Part shown: positions 8,623 through 16,804 of the stretch, piece by piece
Layout of the letters: the number at the start of each line of letters is the position of its first letter
Position numbering within the stretch: the stretch's first letter is position 1
NCBI GenBank assembly: GCA_026985055.1
Contig: JALSQZ010000177.1
Span: 1-34,843, forward strand
DNA: 34,843 bases
Reading direction: 5' to 3'
From: Sedimenticola sp.
Lineage (GTDB): Bacteria; Pseudomonadota; Gammaproteobacteria; Chromatiales; Chromatiaceae
Notes under the pieces: generated by a model
What the model was told of the DNA's origin: nothing
Databases searched by the model: none
What the model saw: the letters and a program-made list of their open reading frames with translations, nothing else
Program-made: the position numbers and the translations under genes

Positions 8623-9914
8623 AAAAAATACTGATCGCCTCCTTGCTGGCGCTCATCTCCCAGGCGGGCAATGCCGAGGATCTGTTGCAGATACTCAACA
8701 TGGCCTTTGAAAAGGATCCGGTGTTGCGCGAAGCGGCCGCCTTGCGGGAGGCGCGCAAGGAGGCTCGCCCGCTGGCCTTGTCCGGCCTGCTGCCCAATAT
8801 CAGCATTAGCGGTGACGCGAGCGCGCGCAATACGGAATTCGACAACGGTTTGTCAGACAGCTACCGGGTAAGCAACCTGGGCATCAATCTGTTGCAGCCC
8901 ATCTATCGCCGGGATCGTCTGGTACGCCTGGAGCAGGCAGACTGGCAGCTTGAGCTGGCGGATGCGGAATACCGGGCCAAGGAGCAGGAACTGATATTCA
9001 GGGTTGCCGATGCCTATTTCAAGGTGCTTTCCGCCAGGGAAGGGGTAACTTTCGTGCAGGCGGACAAGAAAGCCATTGCCCGGCAACTGGAACAGGCCAA
9101 GCAGCGCTTCGAAGTCGGTCTGATTGCCATTACCGGGGTGCATGAAGCGCAGGCGCGATACGATCAGTCCGTTACGGACGAGATTCTGGCGCAGAACGAG
9201 CTGGACAATGCCTGGGAAGATCTGCGCCAGATTCTGGGCATGATTCCCGAACGCCTGGCAGGTCTGAAGGAGCAGATCAAGCTTGATCCTCCGGTGCCCG
9301 CGGCCATCGATGAATGGAGCGCCTTTGGCCTGGAAAACAATCCTTCGGTGAAGGCCGCTTCCGATGCCACGCAAATCGCCCAGCGGGAGATCGAAGTGCA
9401 AAATTCCGGCCACTATCCCACCCTGGATCTGGTCGGTGGTTACAACGGTTTTCAGACCAGTCAGGATCGGGCGGTGGATGTGGATAGCGGCAGTATCGGG
9501 ATTCAGTTGAATGTGCCCCTGTATTCCGGTGGCGGCGTTAGCGCGGCTACCCGCCAGGCCCGCGCCGAACTGGTCGCGGCCCAGGAACGTCTGGATCAGG
9601 CGCGCCGCGCCACGGACAAGGCGGTGCGCAATGCCTATCGCGGCGTGCAGGCCAGCATCAGCGCGGTACGCGCCCTGGAAGCGGCGAAGGTTTCCACCAA
9701 GAGCGCGCTGGATGCCACCCAGGCGGGGTTTGACGTTGGTACCCGTACCCTGGTGGATGTGCTCAATTCCCAACGCGACTATTATCGTTCCCTGCGCGAC
9801 TACGCCCGCGCGAGATATGTCTATATCGTGAACATGTTGCGCCTGCGCCAGGCCGCTGGTGTTTTGCAGATCGAAGACATCAAGAAAATCAACGCCCTGC
9901 TGGTGGATCAGTAA
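8619..9914 (+). CDS. tolC: TolC family outer-membrane efflux protein
   Basis: 431 residues with a signal peptide ([19 protein letters not shown], then EDLLQIL). The protein has the duplicated TolC architecture: two halves, each with an outer-membrane-barrel segment and long periplasmic helices ([24 protein letters not shown] in the first half, [27 protein letters not shown] in the second) and the typical [28 protein letters not shown] near the end. It acts as the exit duct for tripartite efflux pumps and type I secretion. It overlaps the M23 peptidase gene (4 nt) and aroC (TAATG, 1 nt). The RND pump at 16805-21176 has no outer-membrane partner of its own, so this TolC is a natural candidate. 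Confidence 0.92.
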   Translation: MKKILIASLLALISQAGNAEDLLQILNMAFEKDPVLREAAALREARKEARPLALSGLLPNISISGDASARNTEFDNGLSDSYRVSNLGINLLQPIYRRDRLVRLEQADWQLELADAEYRAKEQELIFRVADAYFKVLSAREGVTFVQADKKAIARQLEQAKQRFEVGLIAITGVHEAQARYDQSVTDEILAQNELDNAWEDLRQILGMIPERLAGLKEQIKLDPPVPAAIDEWSAFGLENNPSVKAASDATQIAQREIEVQNSGHYPTLDLVGGYNGFQTSQDRAVDVDSGSIGIQLNVPLYSGGGVSAATRQARAELVAAQERLDQARRATDKAVRNAYRGVQASISAVRALEAAKVSTKSALDATQAGFDVGTRTLVDVLNSQRDYYRSLRDYARARYVYIVNMLRLRQAAGVLQIEDIKKINALLVDQ

Positions 9915-11011
9915 TGTCGGGAAACACCATTGGAAAACTGTTCACCGTTACCAGTTTTGGTGAAAGCCATGGCCAAGCCATTGGCTGCGTGGTGGATGGC
10001 TGTCCTCCGGGCATGGAGCTGAGTGAAGCGGATCTGCAGCCGGATCTGGAGCGGCGTCGTCCGGGCAAGAGCCGGCATACCACCCAGCGTCGGGAAATGG
10101 ATGAAGTACGAATTCTTTCCGGCGTGTTCGAGGGAAAGACCACGGGTACGCCCATCGGCCTGCTGATCGACAATACGGATCAGCGCTCCAAGGATTATTC
10201 GGATATCGCTGCAAGTTTCCGTCCCGGTCATGCGGACTACACTTATTTGCAGAAATACGGTATTCGCGACTATCGCGGCGGTGGGCGCTCTTCTGCCCGG
10301 GAAACCGCCATGCGCGTGGCCGCCGGAGCCATTGCCAAAAAATATCTTAGGGAAAGGTTTGGTGTAACCGTGCGCGCATATCTTTCCGCTCTGGGAGAGA
10401 ACCGGCCTGCGGCCTTTTCCTGGGATGTGGTTGAAGAAAATCCTTTCTTCTGGCCCTGTGCAGAACAAGTGGATGTCCTGGAAGCCTACATGGACGCCTT
10501 GCGCAAGGAGGGCAATTCGGTGGGCGCCGAGGTGAGCGTGATTGCCACAGGGGTTCCGCCGGGCTGGGGCGAGCCGGTGTTCGACCGCCTGGATGCTGAT
10601 GTCGCGCATGCCCTGATGAGCATCAACGCGGCCAAGGGTGTGGAGATTGGCGCCGGGTTTGCCAGTGTGGCGCAGAAGGGTACCGAACATCGGGATGAGA
10701 TGACCCCGGAGGGTTTTCTGAGCAACAATGCCGGTGGTGTTCTGGGCGGGATTTCATCCGGACAGGATATCGTTGCCCGGGTGGCCTTCAAACCCACATC
10801 CAGCATTCGCCTGGGTGGGCAGACCATCGATACCAATGGACGAGCCTGCGAAGTGGTCACCAAGGGGCGGCATGATCCCTGTGTGGGCATTCGCGCCGTA
10901 CCCATCGCCGAGGCCATGCTGGCCATCGTCTTGCTCGATCATGCCTTGCGTCATCGTGGTCAGAACGGCGATGTGCAGCCACCGATAAAAGTGGTGCCCG
11001 CCTCACCCTGA
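9914..11011 (+). CDS. aroC: chorismate synthase
   Basis: 365 residues, the usual length. It converts 5-enolpyruvylshikimate-3-phosphate to chorismate, the last step of the shikimate pathway, using reduced FMN. The sequence shows the family signatures [18 protein letters not shown] near the N-terminus, [24 protein letters not shown] with [18 protein letters not shown] in the middle, and [15 protein letters not shown] near the C-terminus. The start codon shares its A with the tolC stop (TAATG), so translation depends on tolC read-through. A housekeeping biosynthetic gene placed last in an envelope operon is unusual. A strong terminator follows 15 bp after the stop. Confidence 0.97.
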   Translation: MSGNTIGKLFTVTSFGESHGQAIGCVVDGCPPGMELSEADLQPDLERRRPGKSRHTTQRREMDEVRILSGVFEGKTTGTPIGLLIDNTDQRSKDYSDIAASFRPGHADYTYLQKYGIRDYRGGGRSSARETAMRVAAGAIAKKYLRERFGVTVRAYLSALGENRPAAFSWDVVEENPFFWPCAEQVDVLEAYMDALRKEGNSVGAEVSVIATGVPPGWGEPVFDRLDADVAHALMSINAAKGVEIGAGFASVAQKGTEHRDEMTPEGFLSNNAGGVLGGISSGQDIVARVAFKPTSSIRLGGQTIDTNGRACEVVTKGRHDPCVGIRAVPIAEAMLAIVLLDHALRHRGQNGDVQPPIKVVPASP

Positions 11012-11026
11012 ACCATTCTCGCGGAC

Positions 11027-11064
11027 AAAAAAGCGGAGCATGCGAACATGCTCCGCTTTTTTTT
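11027..11064. terminator. bidirectional rho-independent terminator between aroC and the SLH gene
   Basis: A perfect hairpin with stem AAGCGGAGCATG / CATGCTCCGCTT around a CGAA loop (11043-11046), followed on the plus strand by eight T (11057-11064) and flanked on the other strand by a run of A. It can end transcription of the aroC operon rightward and of the DUF1800-DUF1501-SLH operon leftward. Confidence 0.95.
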
Positions 11065-11075
11065 CGGGTTGTCAA

Positions 11076-12368
11076 TCAGTTGCGCAGGGGAAGATCAAAG
11101 CTGCGCTGAACGAATACAGCCATCTGTCCCCGGGTAACCGGGCTGGTGGGGCAGTAGTTGCCGTCGCCGCAGCCACCGGTAATGCCTTCTGAAGCCAGTT
11201 GCTCGATCCAGGCGGCATTGGGTGTGCTGGTGCTCACATCATTGAACATGGTGCCGGTTGCGGGCGGTGGCGTATAGGCGGCGCCGTACTTGGCTCGCAG
11301 CAGGAATACGGCCATCTGGGTCCGGTCCACGTTGTTTTCGGGACAGAAATTATTGCCTCCGCAGCCCGTGGTGATGCCATCGGCGGCAAATTTTTCTACC
11401 CAGGATACGGCCCAGTGGCTGCCGGGTACGTCGTCAAACTGGCTGCCGCTGCCGGCAGGCGGTTGATAGTCTCCGCCGTTCATGCCTCTTTCCAGAAATA
11501 CCGCCATCTGTGCCCGGGTGACATTGTTGTTGGCGCAGTAGTTGGTCGCGGTGCAGCCGGAAGCGATGGAGGCATAGCCTATGGACTGGATCCAGCTGTA
11601 GAAAGTATGCCAGCTCGGGATGTCGGCAAACAGCTGACCATAGGTGATGCAGGCTTCCGGCGTCGTCGTGGAGGCAGTGCGCTGGGAGGTAAAGGCGTCC
11701 AGATGCAGATTGCCGGTGACCGTGGCGTCGTTACCGTCGATCACGCCGAGCCGGGAGGTGAATATGGCGAGGGTATCGTTGTCCAGACCGGTCAGGCTCA
11801 GTGTGTTGTCGATATCGTCCAGGGCCAGGGTCAGGGAACCATCATTGGCACCGGCGGCGCTTGCGGCGTTCCACATGAGTTCGATGGTGTGCCAGCCGTC
11901 CGGCAGTTCGCTGGCTGCGCTGTTGGTGGCGACTTCGGTGCCATTGTCCCGGTAGGCGAAGATATGGGCGTATTTCTTGCCGTTCACCTGTACCACCTGC
12001 AGGCCGAAAGCGGGAGCGCCGCCGGAAGCCGTGGTGGAGAATACGGTGACCTTCTTGCCATCGCTCATGTTCAGCCAGGTCGTGTCCACATGGAACTTGG
12101 CGTAATAGGAAGTGACGCTTTCCGCCAGATTGCCGGGCGTATCGTCTTCCACATAGGCGGGCTGGGTGCCATCGAGCTTGATCCGCAGGCCGCAACCGCC
12201 GGTACAGCGCGACTCCGGGCGGGCAAACAGGGTGACTTCAGGGTTTTCGACATGACTCCATGCCGCCGTACTGCAGGCCAGCACAGGATTGGTAAAAAGG
12301 CTGCCCAGCAGCAGGGGTGCTGCGGCCATCCAGTATTTCGCGGGTTTCTTGCTAATCTTCAAATCCAT
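11076..12368 (-). CDS. exported protein with three C-terminal SLH repeats
   Basis: 430 residues from the ATG at 12368 (MDLKISKKPAKYW...); this start gives a clean signal peptide, whereas an in-frame ATG at 12410 would add 14 residues in front of it. The signal ends in NPVLA-C, compatible with signal peptidase I and possibly with lipoprotein processing. Residues about 35-235 form a beta-rich domain of LamG/concanavalin-like appearance (GWHTIELMWNAAS, GSLTLALDDI, LHLDAFTSQR). Three S-layer homology repeats follow, each with F.DV, a Trp, a Cys pair (GC....NYC) and (V)TR.QMAVFL.R, at about 11451-11650, 11253-11450 and 11079-11252. SLH domains bind cell-wall polymers in Gram-positives and outer-membrane or peptidoglycan ligands in some Gram-negatives. 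The start overlaps the DUF1501 gene by 17 nt. Confidence 0.85.
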   Translation of the reverse strand: MDLKISKKPAKYWMAAAPLLLGSLFTNPVLACSTAAWSHVENPEVTLFARPESRCTGGCGLRIKLDGTQPAYVEDDTPGNLAESVTSYYAKFHVDTTWLNMSDGKKVTVFSTTASGGAPAFGLQVVQVNGKKYAHIFAYRDNGTEVATNSAASELPDGWHTIELMWNAASAAGANDGSLTLALDDIDNTLSLTGLDNDTLAIFTSRLGVIDGNDATVTGNLHLDAFTSQRTASTTTPEACITYGQLFADIPSWHTFYSWIQSIGYASIASGCTATNYCANNNVTRAQMAVFLERGMNGGDYQPPAGSGSQFDDVPGSHWAVSWVEKFAADGITTGCGGNNFCPENNVDRTQMAVFLLRAKYGAAYTPPPATGTMFNDVSTSTPNAAWIEQLASEGITGGCGDGNYCPTSPVTRGQMAVFVQRSFDLPLRN

Positions 12369-13668
12369 CGGAGAATATCTCGTCACTGGGGTTATCATAA
12401 ATAGGGTCAAGGTCGGTGCCTTGTACCACGCCGAGGGGGGAATATCCCGTATAGCCGGGGAATATCGCTCCCAGGTTGGGGTTTTCCAGCCGCCGGATGA
12501 GCACTTCGCTCAATACCCGGCGGAAGTCTGTGGTGACAGCAACATCCATCCCCTCGAACAGCTGGTTGGCGGCCAAACCGGGCCAGATTCCGTGGAAACC
12601 GCCAATGATCTGGCTGGCGTCACCTGAAATCAGTATATCAGCTCCATACCCGTGATCAGTGCCGTAGTCGGCATTTTCACGCACGCGCCGGCCAAATTCC
12701 GTCTGTACTATGACAGTCGTTCTCTGCAGATAGTTTCCTGCCGCCCCCAGGTCTGTGAGAAAAGCCTGCAAACCATTTGCCAACGGGGTCACAAGATCGT
12801 TGGCGAAATTGCCCGCAATGCCGTTTCCCTGGTCGCTGTGCGTATCCCAGCCGCCAAAATCAAGGGCGCCCATGCGCAGCCCGACATCCATTTTGATGAT
12901 TTGGGCCAGCATTTTCAATTGATCGCCAAAATAACCCTCGGGATACACTGCTCCGCCTCCCGGCACATAACCGGAGAAATCCTGTGAACCGATGATTTGC
13001 ATGGCGGTAATGGCCTGACTGCCGGCCTGCTCTACCGGACTGTCCCCGGCATACAGGTTGGGCAGGGTGCTCACGAGGCGCTCGTCCCAGGCCCAGTGGG
13101 CGTTGTCCAGGCTGAAATAATCGGGATCATCCATGGTCAGCACCGCCGGATCACCGAGAAAGGAGGTTGGTGTGTAGCTGGAGGCGGCCACCGAAGGTAT
13201 GCTGATGCTTGGGGGAAGATTGGGAATGGTGGCGAAATAGCGGGCCAGCCAGCCGCTGCTGGTGCCCTTGGTGCCGGGGGTGCCGGATTCCAGCAGAGCC
13301 TGGGCGTCGAAATGGCTGCGTGACGGCTGAAGCGTATTGCCCACAGCGCGCACGATGGCGAGCTGATTGTTGTCGAACAGCGTCTTGAGGGGCGCGGCGG
13401 CGGGATGCAGACCAAACTGCCCATCCAGGGGCAGGGTGTCCGCCAGTGGAATGTGCAGATTGGGTCGGGCGGTTTCGTAATGCCCTCGATCCGCGCCGCT
13501 CACTGGCGGAAAGATGTTCAGGAAGTCACATGCGCCTCGCAAGAAGATGACAACCACAATATTCTGAGTGTCACTGGCATCGGCGAAAGCCAGGTTGCGC
13601 CACCCCAGCCCCGCTGCCGAGGCAAGACCAAGGGTCTTGAGGAATCCACGTCGGTTCATATTGCTCAT
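12352..13668 (-). CDS. Tat-exported DUF1501 protein with C-terminal IFSDGFED tail
   Basis: 438 residues. The N-terminus carries a twin-arginine signal (NRRGFLK, Arg6-Arg7, then a short hydrophobic stretch ending AFADA). The body is a DUF1501 protein, related to the alkaline phosphatase/sulfatase fold: IVVVIFLRGACDFLNIFPP, SRSHFDAQALLESGTPG, LDFGGWDTHSDQG, TTVIVQTEFGRRVREN and GTDHGYGADILISG contain the conserved Asp/His/Glu positions of the family. No enzymatic activity is established for DUF1501. It ends in EIFSDGFED, matching the tail of the glycosidase-like protein at 341-2125. It sits 10 bp after the DUF1800 gene and overlaps the SLH gene, so the three form one operon. Confidence 0.92.
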   Translation of the reverse strand: MSNMNRRGFLKTLGLASAAGLGWRNLAFADASDTQNIVVVIFLRGACDFLNIFPPVSGADRGHYETARPNLHIPLADTLPLDGQFGLHPAAAPLKTLFDNNQLAIVRAVGNTLQPSRSHFDAQALLESGTPGTKGTSSGWLARYFATIPNLPPSISIPSVAASSYTPTSFLGDPAVLTMDDPDYFSLDNAHWAWDERLVSTLPNLYAGDSPVEQAGSQAITAMQIIGSQDFSGYVPGGGAVYPEGYFGDQLKMLAQIIKMDVGLRMGALDFGGWDTHSDQGNGIAGNFANDLVTPLANGLQAFLTDLGAAGNYLQRTTVIVQTEFGRRVRENADYGTDHGYGADILISGDASQIIGGFHGIWPGLAANQLFEGMDVAVTTDFRRVLSEVLIRRLENPNLGAIFPGYTGYSPLGVVQGTDLDPIYDNPSDEIFSDGFED

Positions 13669-13678
13669 ATTCCTGGCC

Positions 13679-15454
13679 TCAACGTTGCAGAAAGTCCGGG
13701 GACATGTGGATCATGGCGACCAGGGTGCGCAGACCGGATTGCCAGTAATAGGGCCAGTCGTCCTGGGTCAGATCGATGGGCTGATCCAGTCCCCAGGGAG
13801 TGCCATCATAGGTGTCGGAATGGGTCAGCATTTCTGCGGCAGCGGCAATCTGCGCAGCATCCGGCTCATAGCCCAGGCTGCGCCGGAACCAGAAGGCAGC
13901 CAGCTTGCGTGGCGTGTGGTTGGACGGATCAGCCATTTCAGGAGCGTTCAGGGTCTGGTTCAACACGTCCAGCCGGAAGTTGTTACCTGCGTCGGTGACC
14001 TGCAGCAGCCAGGTGATGATCCGCCAGGTCATGACCATGGGCGTGCTGCCCTGCCAGGTATCGCGAGTGTCGGGAAAGCCATTCGGCGGAACCCAGGAAA
14101 AGGGAAAATGCCCGGTTTTTTGCATGAGCCAGCTCAGTACCTGGCTGTCCTCATCGTCGGGATGCAGGGTGAATTCCGCTCCACAGTTGCGCATGGTGCC
14201 CATCAGGGTTTCGAAGGGGCGTTTCATTTTCTCCCCCCAGGTGCTGCGAAACTCCGGTGACAGCAGAATATGGCGCAGGGTCAGGGCGATCTGATCCGGA
14301 GCCGTCCAGTTGTCGTGGAAAACCGCGGCAGCAGACTCGACCAGACTTTCGGGGGGATTGTCGGTGACCAGGCGCCGGATCAGTTTGCGGCAGATATGGG
14401 TGGCCGTGCCCGGATGTTCGGCAAGTTTGTCCAGCACCCGCAGTCCATCCTGCATGGCGGCCTGGTCGGCGGGTATGAATTCGCCGAGTACATATTTCTG
14501 AAAACGGTCATGCCAGAAGTCCCGGTAGTAGAACTCTCCGGTGTCAGGGTCATTGGGGTCGGACCAGTGGCCATTGGCCACGGTCCAGCCAGTGAAGCAG
14601 CGCGCCACTTCCAGTACATCGCCATCGACATAGCCTATGGGGCGGCCCTGATCGTCCTGCGGCACTTCCCATTGCTGTATCACGCCAAGATAGTTTTCCG
14701 CCCCCAGGGTGTGCAGTTCCAGAAGTTCCCTGGCGTAGTTTTCATTCGGGCCTTCGTCGCTGCTGTCCACATTGTCCAGGTAATAGAGCATGGCGGTGCT
14801 TTTGGCGTTGGCTTCGAGCATCTGGCGGAAATTGCCCAGGGTATAGGGGCGAATCACATTTCGGTCGTAATGTACCCATACACAGGCATTGGGTGTCTCG
14901 TAGGCATAGACATTGAAATGGTTGTGCCAGAAGTCCACCATGATTTCCTTCAGCTGGCGCTTGCTGTAGATGGCGCGGGTCATGGTGGCATAAAGGGTTT
15001 CCCATGCGGGACGGACTCTTTCTTCCCAGGGAATATTATCCGGGACGTAGTGATCGGCCCAGAGCTGGGTCAGGGATTTGTGCAGGGTGCGGAATGCCGG
15101 GTTGTTCAGGCGGGCTTCCACGTCGCTGTCGTCGATGGACTGGGGATCGAGCTGTTCATCCACCCAGGAAGTCAGCCGGGCGATATCCGTACTGCCTCGG
15201 GCGTTGAAATCCTCGATGTCGCCTGGCGCGGCACCGAATGCGGCCCGGTTCAGGGTCATGGCGGCCAGGGGAGGCAGGGAAGTGAGGGTGCTGCTGGCCG
15301 GCTTCGGTGGTGTGGCCAGATACATGGCAGGCTGATTCGAAAGCGGTTCACTCGCCCGGGCCGGGGTCAGCCCGCTGCCTGCAGCCAGACCGATGCCGGC
15401 GCCGCTGACTTTCAGAAAGCTTCTTCTGTTTGTATTGAGAGTGGGTCTGGCCAT
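13679..15454 (-). CDS. Tat-exported DUF1800 protein
   Basis: 591 residues. A twin-arginine signal (NRRSFLKV, Arg10-Arg11) is followed by a hydrophobic stretch and ARASE. The rest matches the DUF1800 family: AAMTLNRAAFGAAPGDIEDF, KEIMVDFWHNHFNVY, ENYARELLELHTLG, EVARCFTGWTV, HICRKLIRRLV and the C-terminal LLSPEFRSTWGEKMKRPFE segment. DUF1800 and DUF1501 genes are often adjacent in bacteria; their joint role is not established, though both are exported folded by the Tat route. First gene of the operon DUF1800-DUF1501-SLH and divergent from the MFS gene, with about 150 bp between starts. The ribosome binding site is weak (GGAT about 10 nt before the ATG). Confidence 0.92.
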   Translation of the reverse strand: MARPTLNTNRRSFLKVSGAGIGLAAGSGLTPARASEPLSNQPAMYLATPPKPASSTLTSLPPLAAMTLNRAAFGAAPGDIEDFNARGSTDIARLTSWVDEQLDPQSIDDSDVEARLNNPAFRTLHKSLTQLWADHYVPDNIPWEERVRPAWETLYATMTRAIYSKRQLKEIMVDFWHNHFNVYAYETPNACVWVHYDRNVIRPYTLGNFRQMLEANAKSTAMLYYLDNVDSSDEGPNENYARELLELHTLGAENYLGVIQQWEVPQDDQGRPIGYVDGDVLEVARCFTGWTVANGHWSDPNDPDTGEFYYRDFWHDRFQKYVLGEFIPADQAAMQDGLRVLDKLAEHPGTATHICRKLIRRLVTDNPPESLVESAAAVFHDNWTAPDQIALTLRHILLSPEFRSTWGEKMKRPFETLMGTMRNCGAEFTLHPDDEDSQVLSWLMQKTGHFPFSWVPPNGFPDTRDTWQGSTPMVMTWRIITWLLQVTDAGNNFRLDVLNQTLNAPEMADPSNHTPRKLAAFWFRRSLGYEPDAAQIAAAAEMLTHSDTYDGTPWGLDQPIDLTQDDWPYYWQSGLRTLVAMIHMSPDFLQR

Positions 15455-15603
15455 GAAAGCGCCATCCAGGGTTGTTTTCAGATTTCCTACTCTAAGAGGG
15501 CATCCGCTTCATATCCGTGACAATGGTCTCAAAAAGCGTTTTCATGGTCTGAATCCCGGCACGCGTATAGAATTGACCATTTTGGAACTACCGGCGCTTG
15601 CCC

Positions 15604-16764
15604 ATGCCGTACTGGCGACTGTCTGCATTCTACTTCTTTTATTTTGCTGCCCTGGGAACGCTCATGCCTTACTGGGGGCTGTATCTTCAGTCCATTGGTT
15701 TCGACGCGTTCGCCATTGGTTCCCTGATGGCCATCATCATGGCGACCAAGGTGCTGGCGCCCAATGTCTGGGGCTGGCTGGGTGATCACCTGGGGCATCG
15801 CATGCTTCTGGTGCGACTTGCCTCACTGCTTTCACTGCTTTCCCTGTTGGGAATGTTTGGCGCCAGCGGGTTTGTGCAGATCGCCCTGGTGATGGCCTTT
15901 TTCAGCTTTTTCTGGAATGCTTCCCTGCCGCAATTCGAAGCCGTGGTGTTCAATTATCTTGGCAGTGATGCAGATCGTTATTCCCGTCTGCGGCTGTGGG
16001 GATCCGTGGGTTTTATTCTTACCGTGGTAATGGTGGGTTGGCTGGTGGACAGGCGTGGTACGGAACTGGTGTTGCCGGCGCTGGTGGTGGTGTTCGGTGG
16101 TATTCTGTTTTCCAGCCTGCTGGTGGCCGATCAGGGCGGTGAAGTACAGGGGGTTCAGCCTTCCATACTGGCGGTGCTGAAAAAAACCCATATCCTCGCC
16201 TTTTTCAGCGCCGTGTTTCTGATGCAAATGAGCCATGGCCCTTATTACGCCTTTTTCTCCATCTATTTGCAGGATCATGACTACAGCAAGAGTGATATCG
16301 GCCTGCTGTGGAGTCTGGGCGTGATTGCCGAAGTGTTGCTGTTCCTGTTCATGCACAGGCTGTTGCGGCGCTGGCCTTCGGCGGTGATATTGCTTGTCAG
16401 CCTGACCCTGGCTGCGCTGCGCTGGTTGCTCATCGGCTGGTTTCCGGACCAGTTGCCCATGCTGGTGCTGGCGCAGTTGCTGCATGCCGCCAGTTTTGGC
16501 AGTTTTCACGCATCCGCAATCCACATGGTGCATGAATATTTCCGTGGCCGGCATCAGGGAAGGGGACAGGCTCTGTACGCCAGCTTGAGCTTTGGTGCGG
16601 GAGGCGCTGTGGGCACTTTCATCAGCGGTGCAATATGGGAGCAGTGGGGGGCGTCTTTGGCTTATACTATGGCGTCCGCCACGGCGTTGCTGGGTGCCTG
16701 GGTGGTTTGGCGTTACATACCGGCCGGGAGAGCGACTGCCTCCTTGCCGGAAATCCGATCATGA
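15604..16764 (+). CDS. MFS transporter, phenylpropionate/HcaT-like type
   Basis: 386 residues from the ATG at 15604; a TTG two codons earlier (15598) is an alternative. About 12 membrane segments are visible. The opening LSAFYFFYFAALGTLMPYWGLYLQSIGF and the loop WGWLGDHLGHR are typical of the MFS_1-like/HcaT group (3-phenylpropionate permease, nucleoside-type symporters). A second signature, RLRLWGSVGFILTVVMVGWLVD, sits between helices 4 and 5. Substrate is unknown. It is divergent from the DUF1800 operon and only 40 bp before the RND adaptor gene in the same direction, so co-transcription with the pump is possible. A -10-like TATAGA lies near 15565-15570, without a good -35. Confidence 0.85.
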   Translation: MPYWRLSAFYFFYFAALGTLMPYWGLYLQSIGFDAFAIGSLMAIIMATKVLAPNVWGWLGDHLGHRMLLVRLASLLSLLSLLGMFGASGFVQIALVMAFFSFFWNASLPQFEAVVFNYLGSDADRYSRLRLWGSVGFILTVVMVGWLVDRRGTELVLPALVVVFGGILFSSLLVADQGGEVQGVQPSILAVLKKTHILAFFSAVFLMQMSHGPYYAFFSIYLQDHDYSKSDIGLLWSLGVIAEVLLFLFMHRLLRRWPSAVILLVSLTLAALRWLLIGWFPDQLPMLVLAQLLHAASFGSFHASAIHMVHEYFRGRHQGRGQALYASLSFGAGGAVGTFISGAIWEQWGASLAYTMASATALLGAWVVWRYIPAGRATASLPEIRS

Positions 16765-16765
16765 T

Positions 16766-16796
16766 CCTGAATCCGGGAATTCAGGAATAACCTGAA
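16766..16796 (+). promoter_or_regulatory. three alternating CCTGAA/TTCAGG half-sites before the RND adaptor gene
   Basis: The 40-bp gap between the MFS and adaptor genes holds CCTGAA (16766-16771), TTCAGG (16780-16785) and CCTGAA (16791-16796). The middle arm can pair with either neighbour: with the first as a 7-bp stem (CCTGAAT/ATTCAGG), or with the last as TTCAGG-AATAA-CCTGAA. It ends 8 nt before the ATG. It could be an operator for a dimeric repressor or two exclusive RNA hairpins covering the ribosome binding site. Function inferred from position and symmetry only. Confidence 0.35.
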
Positions 16797-16804
16797 GAAC
16801 AAAC

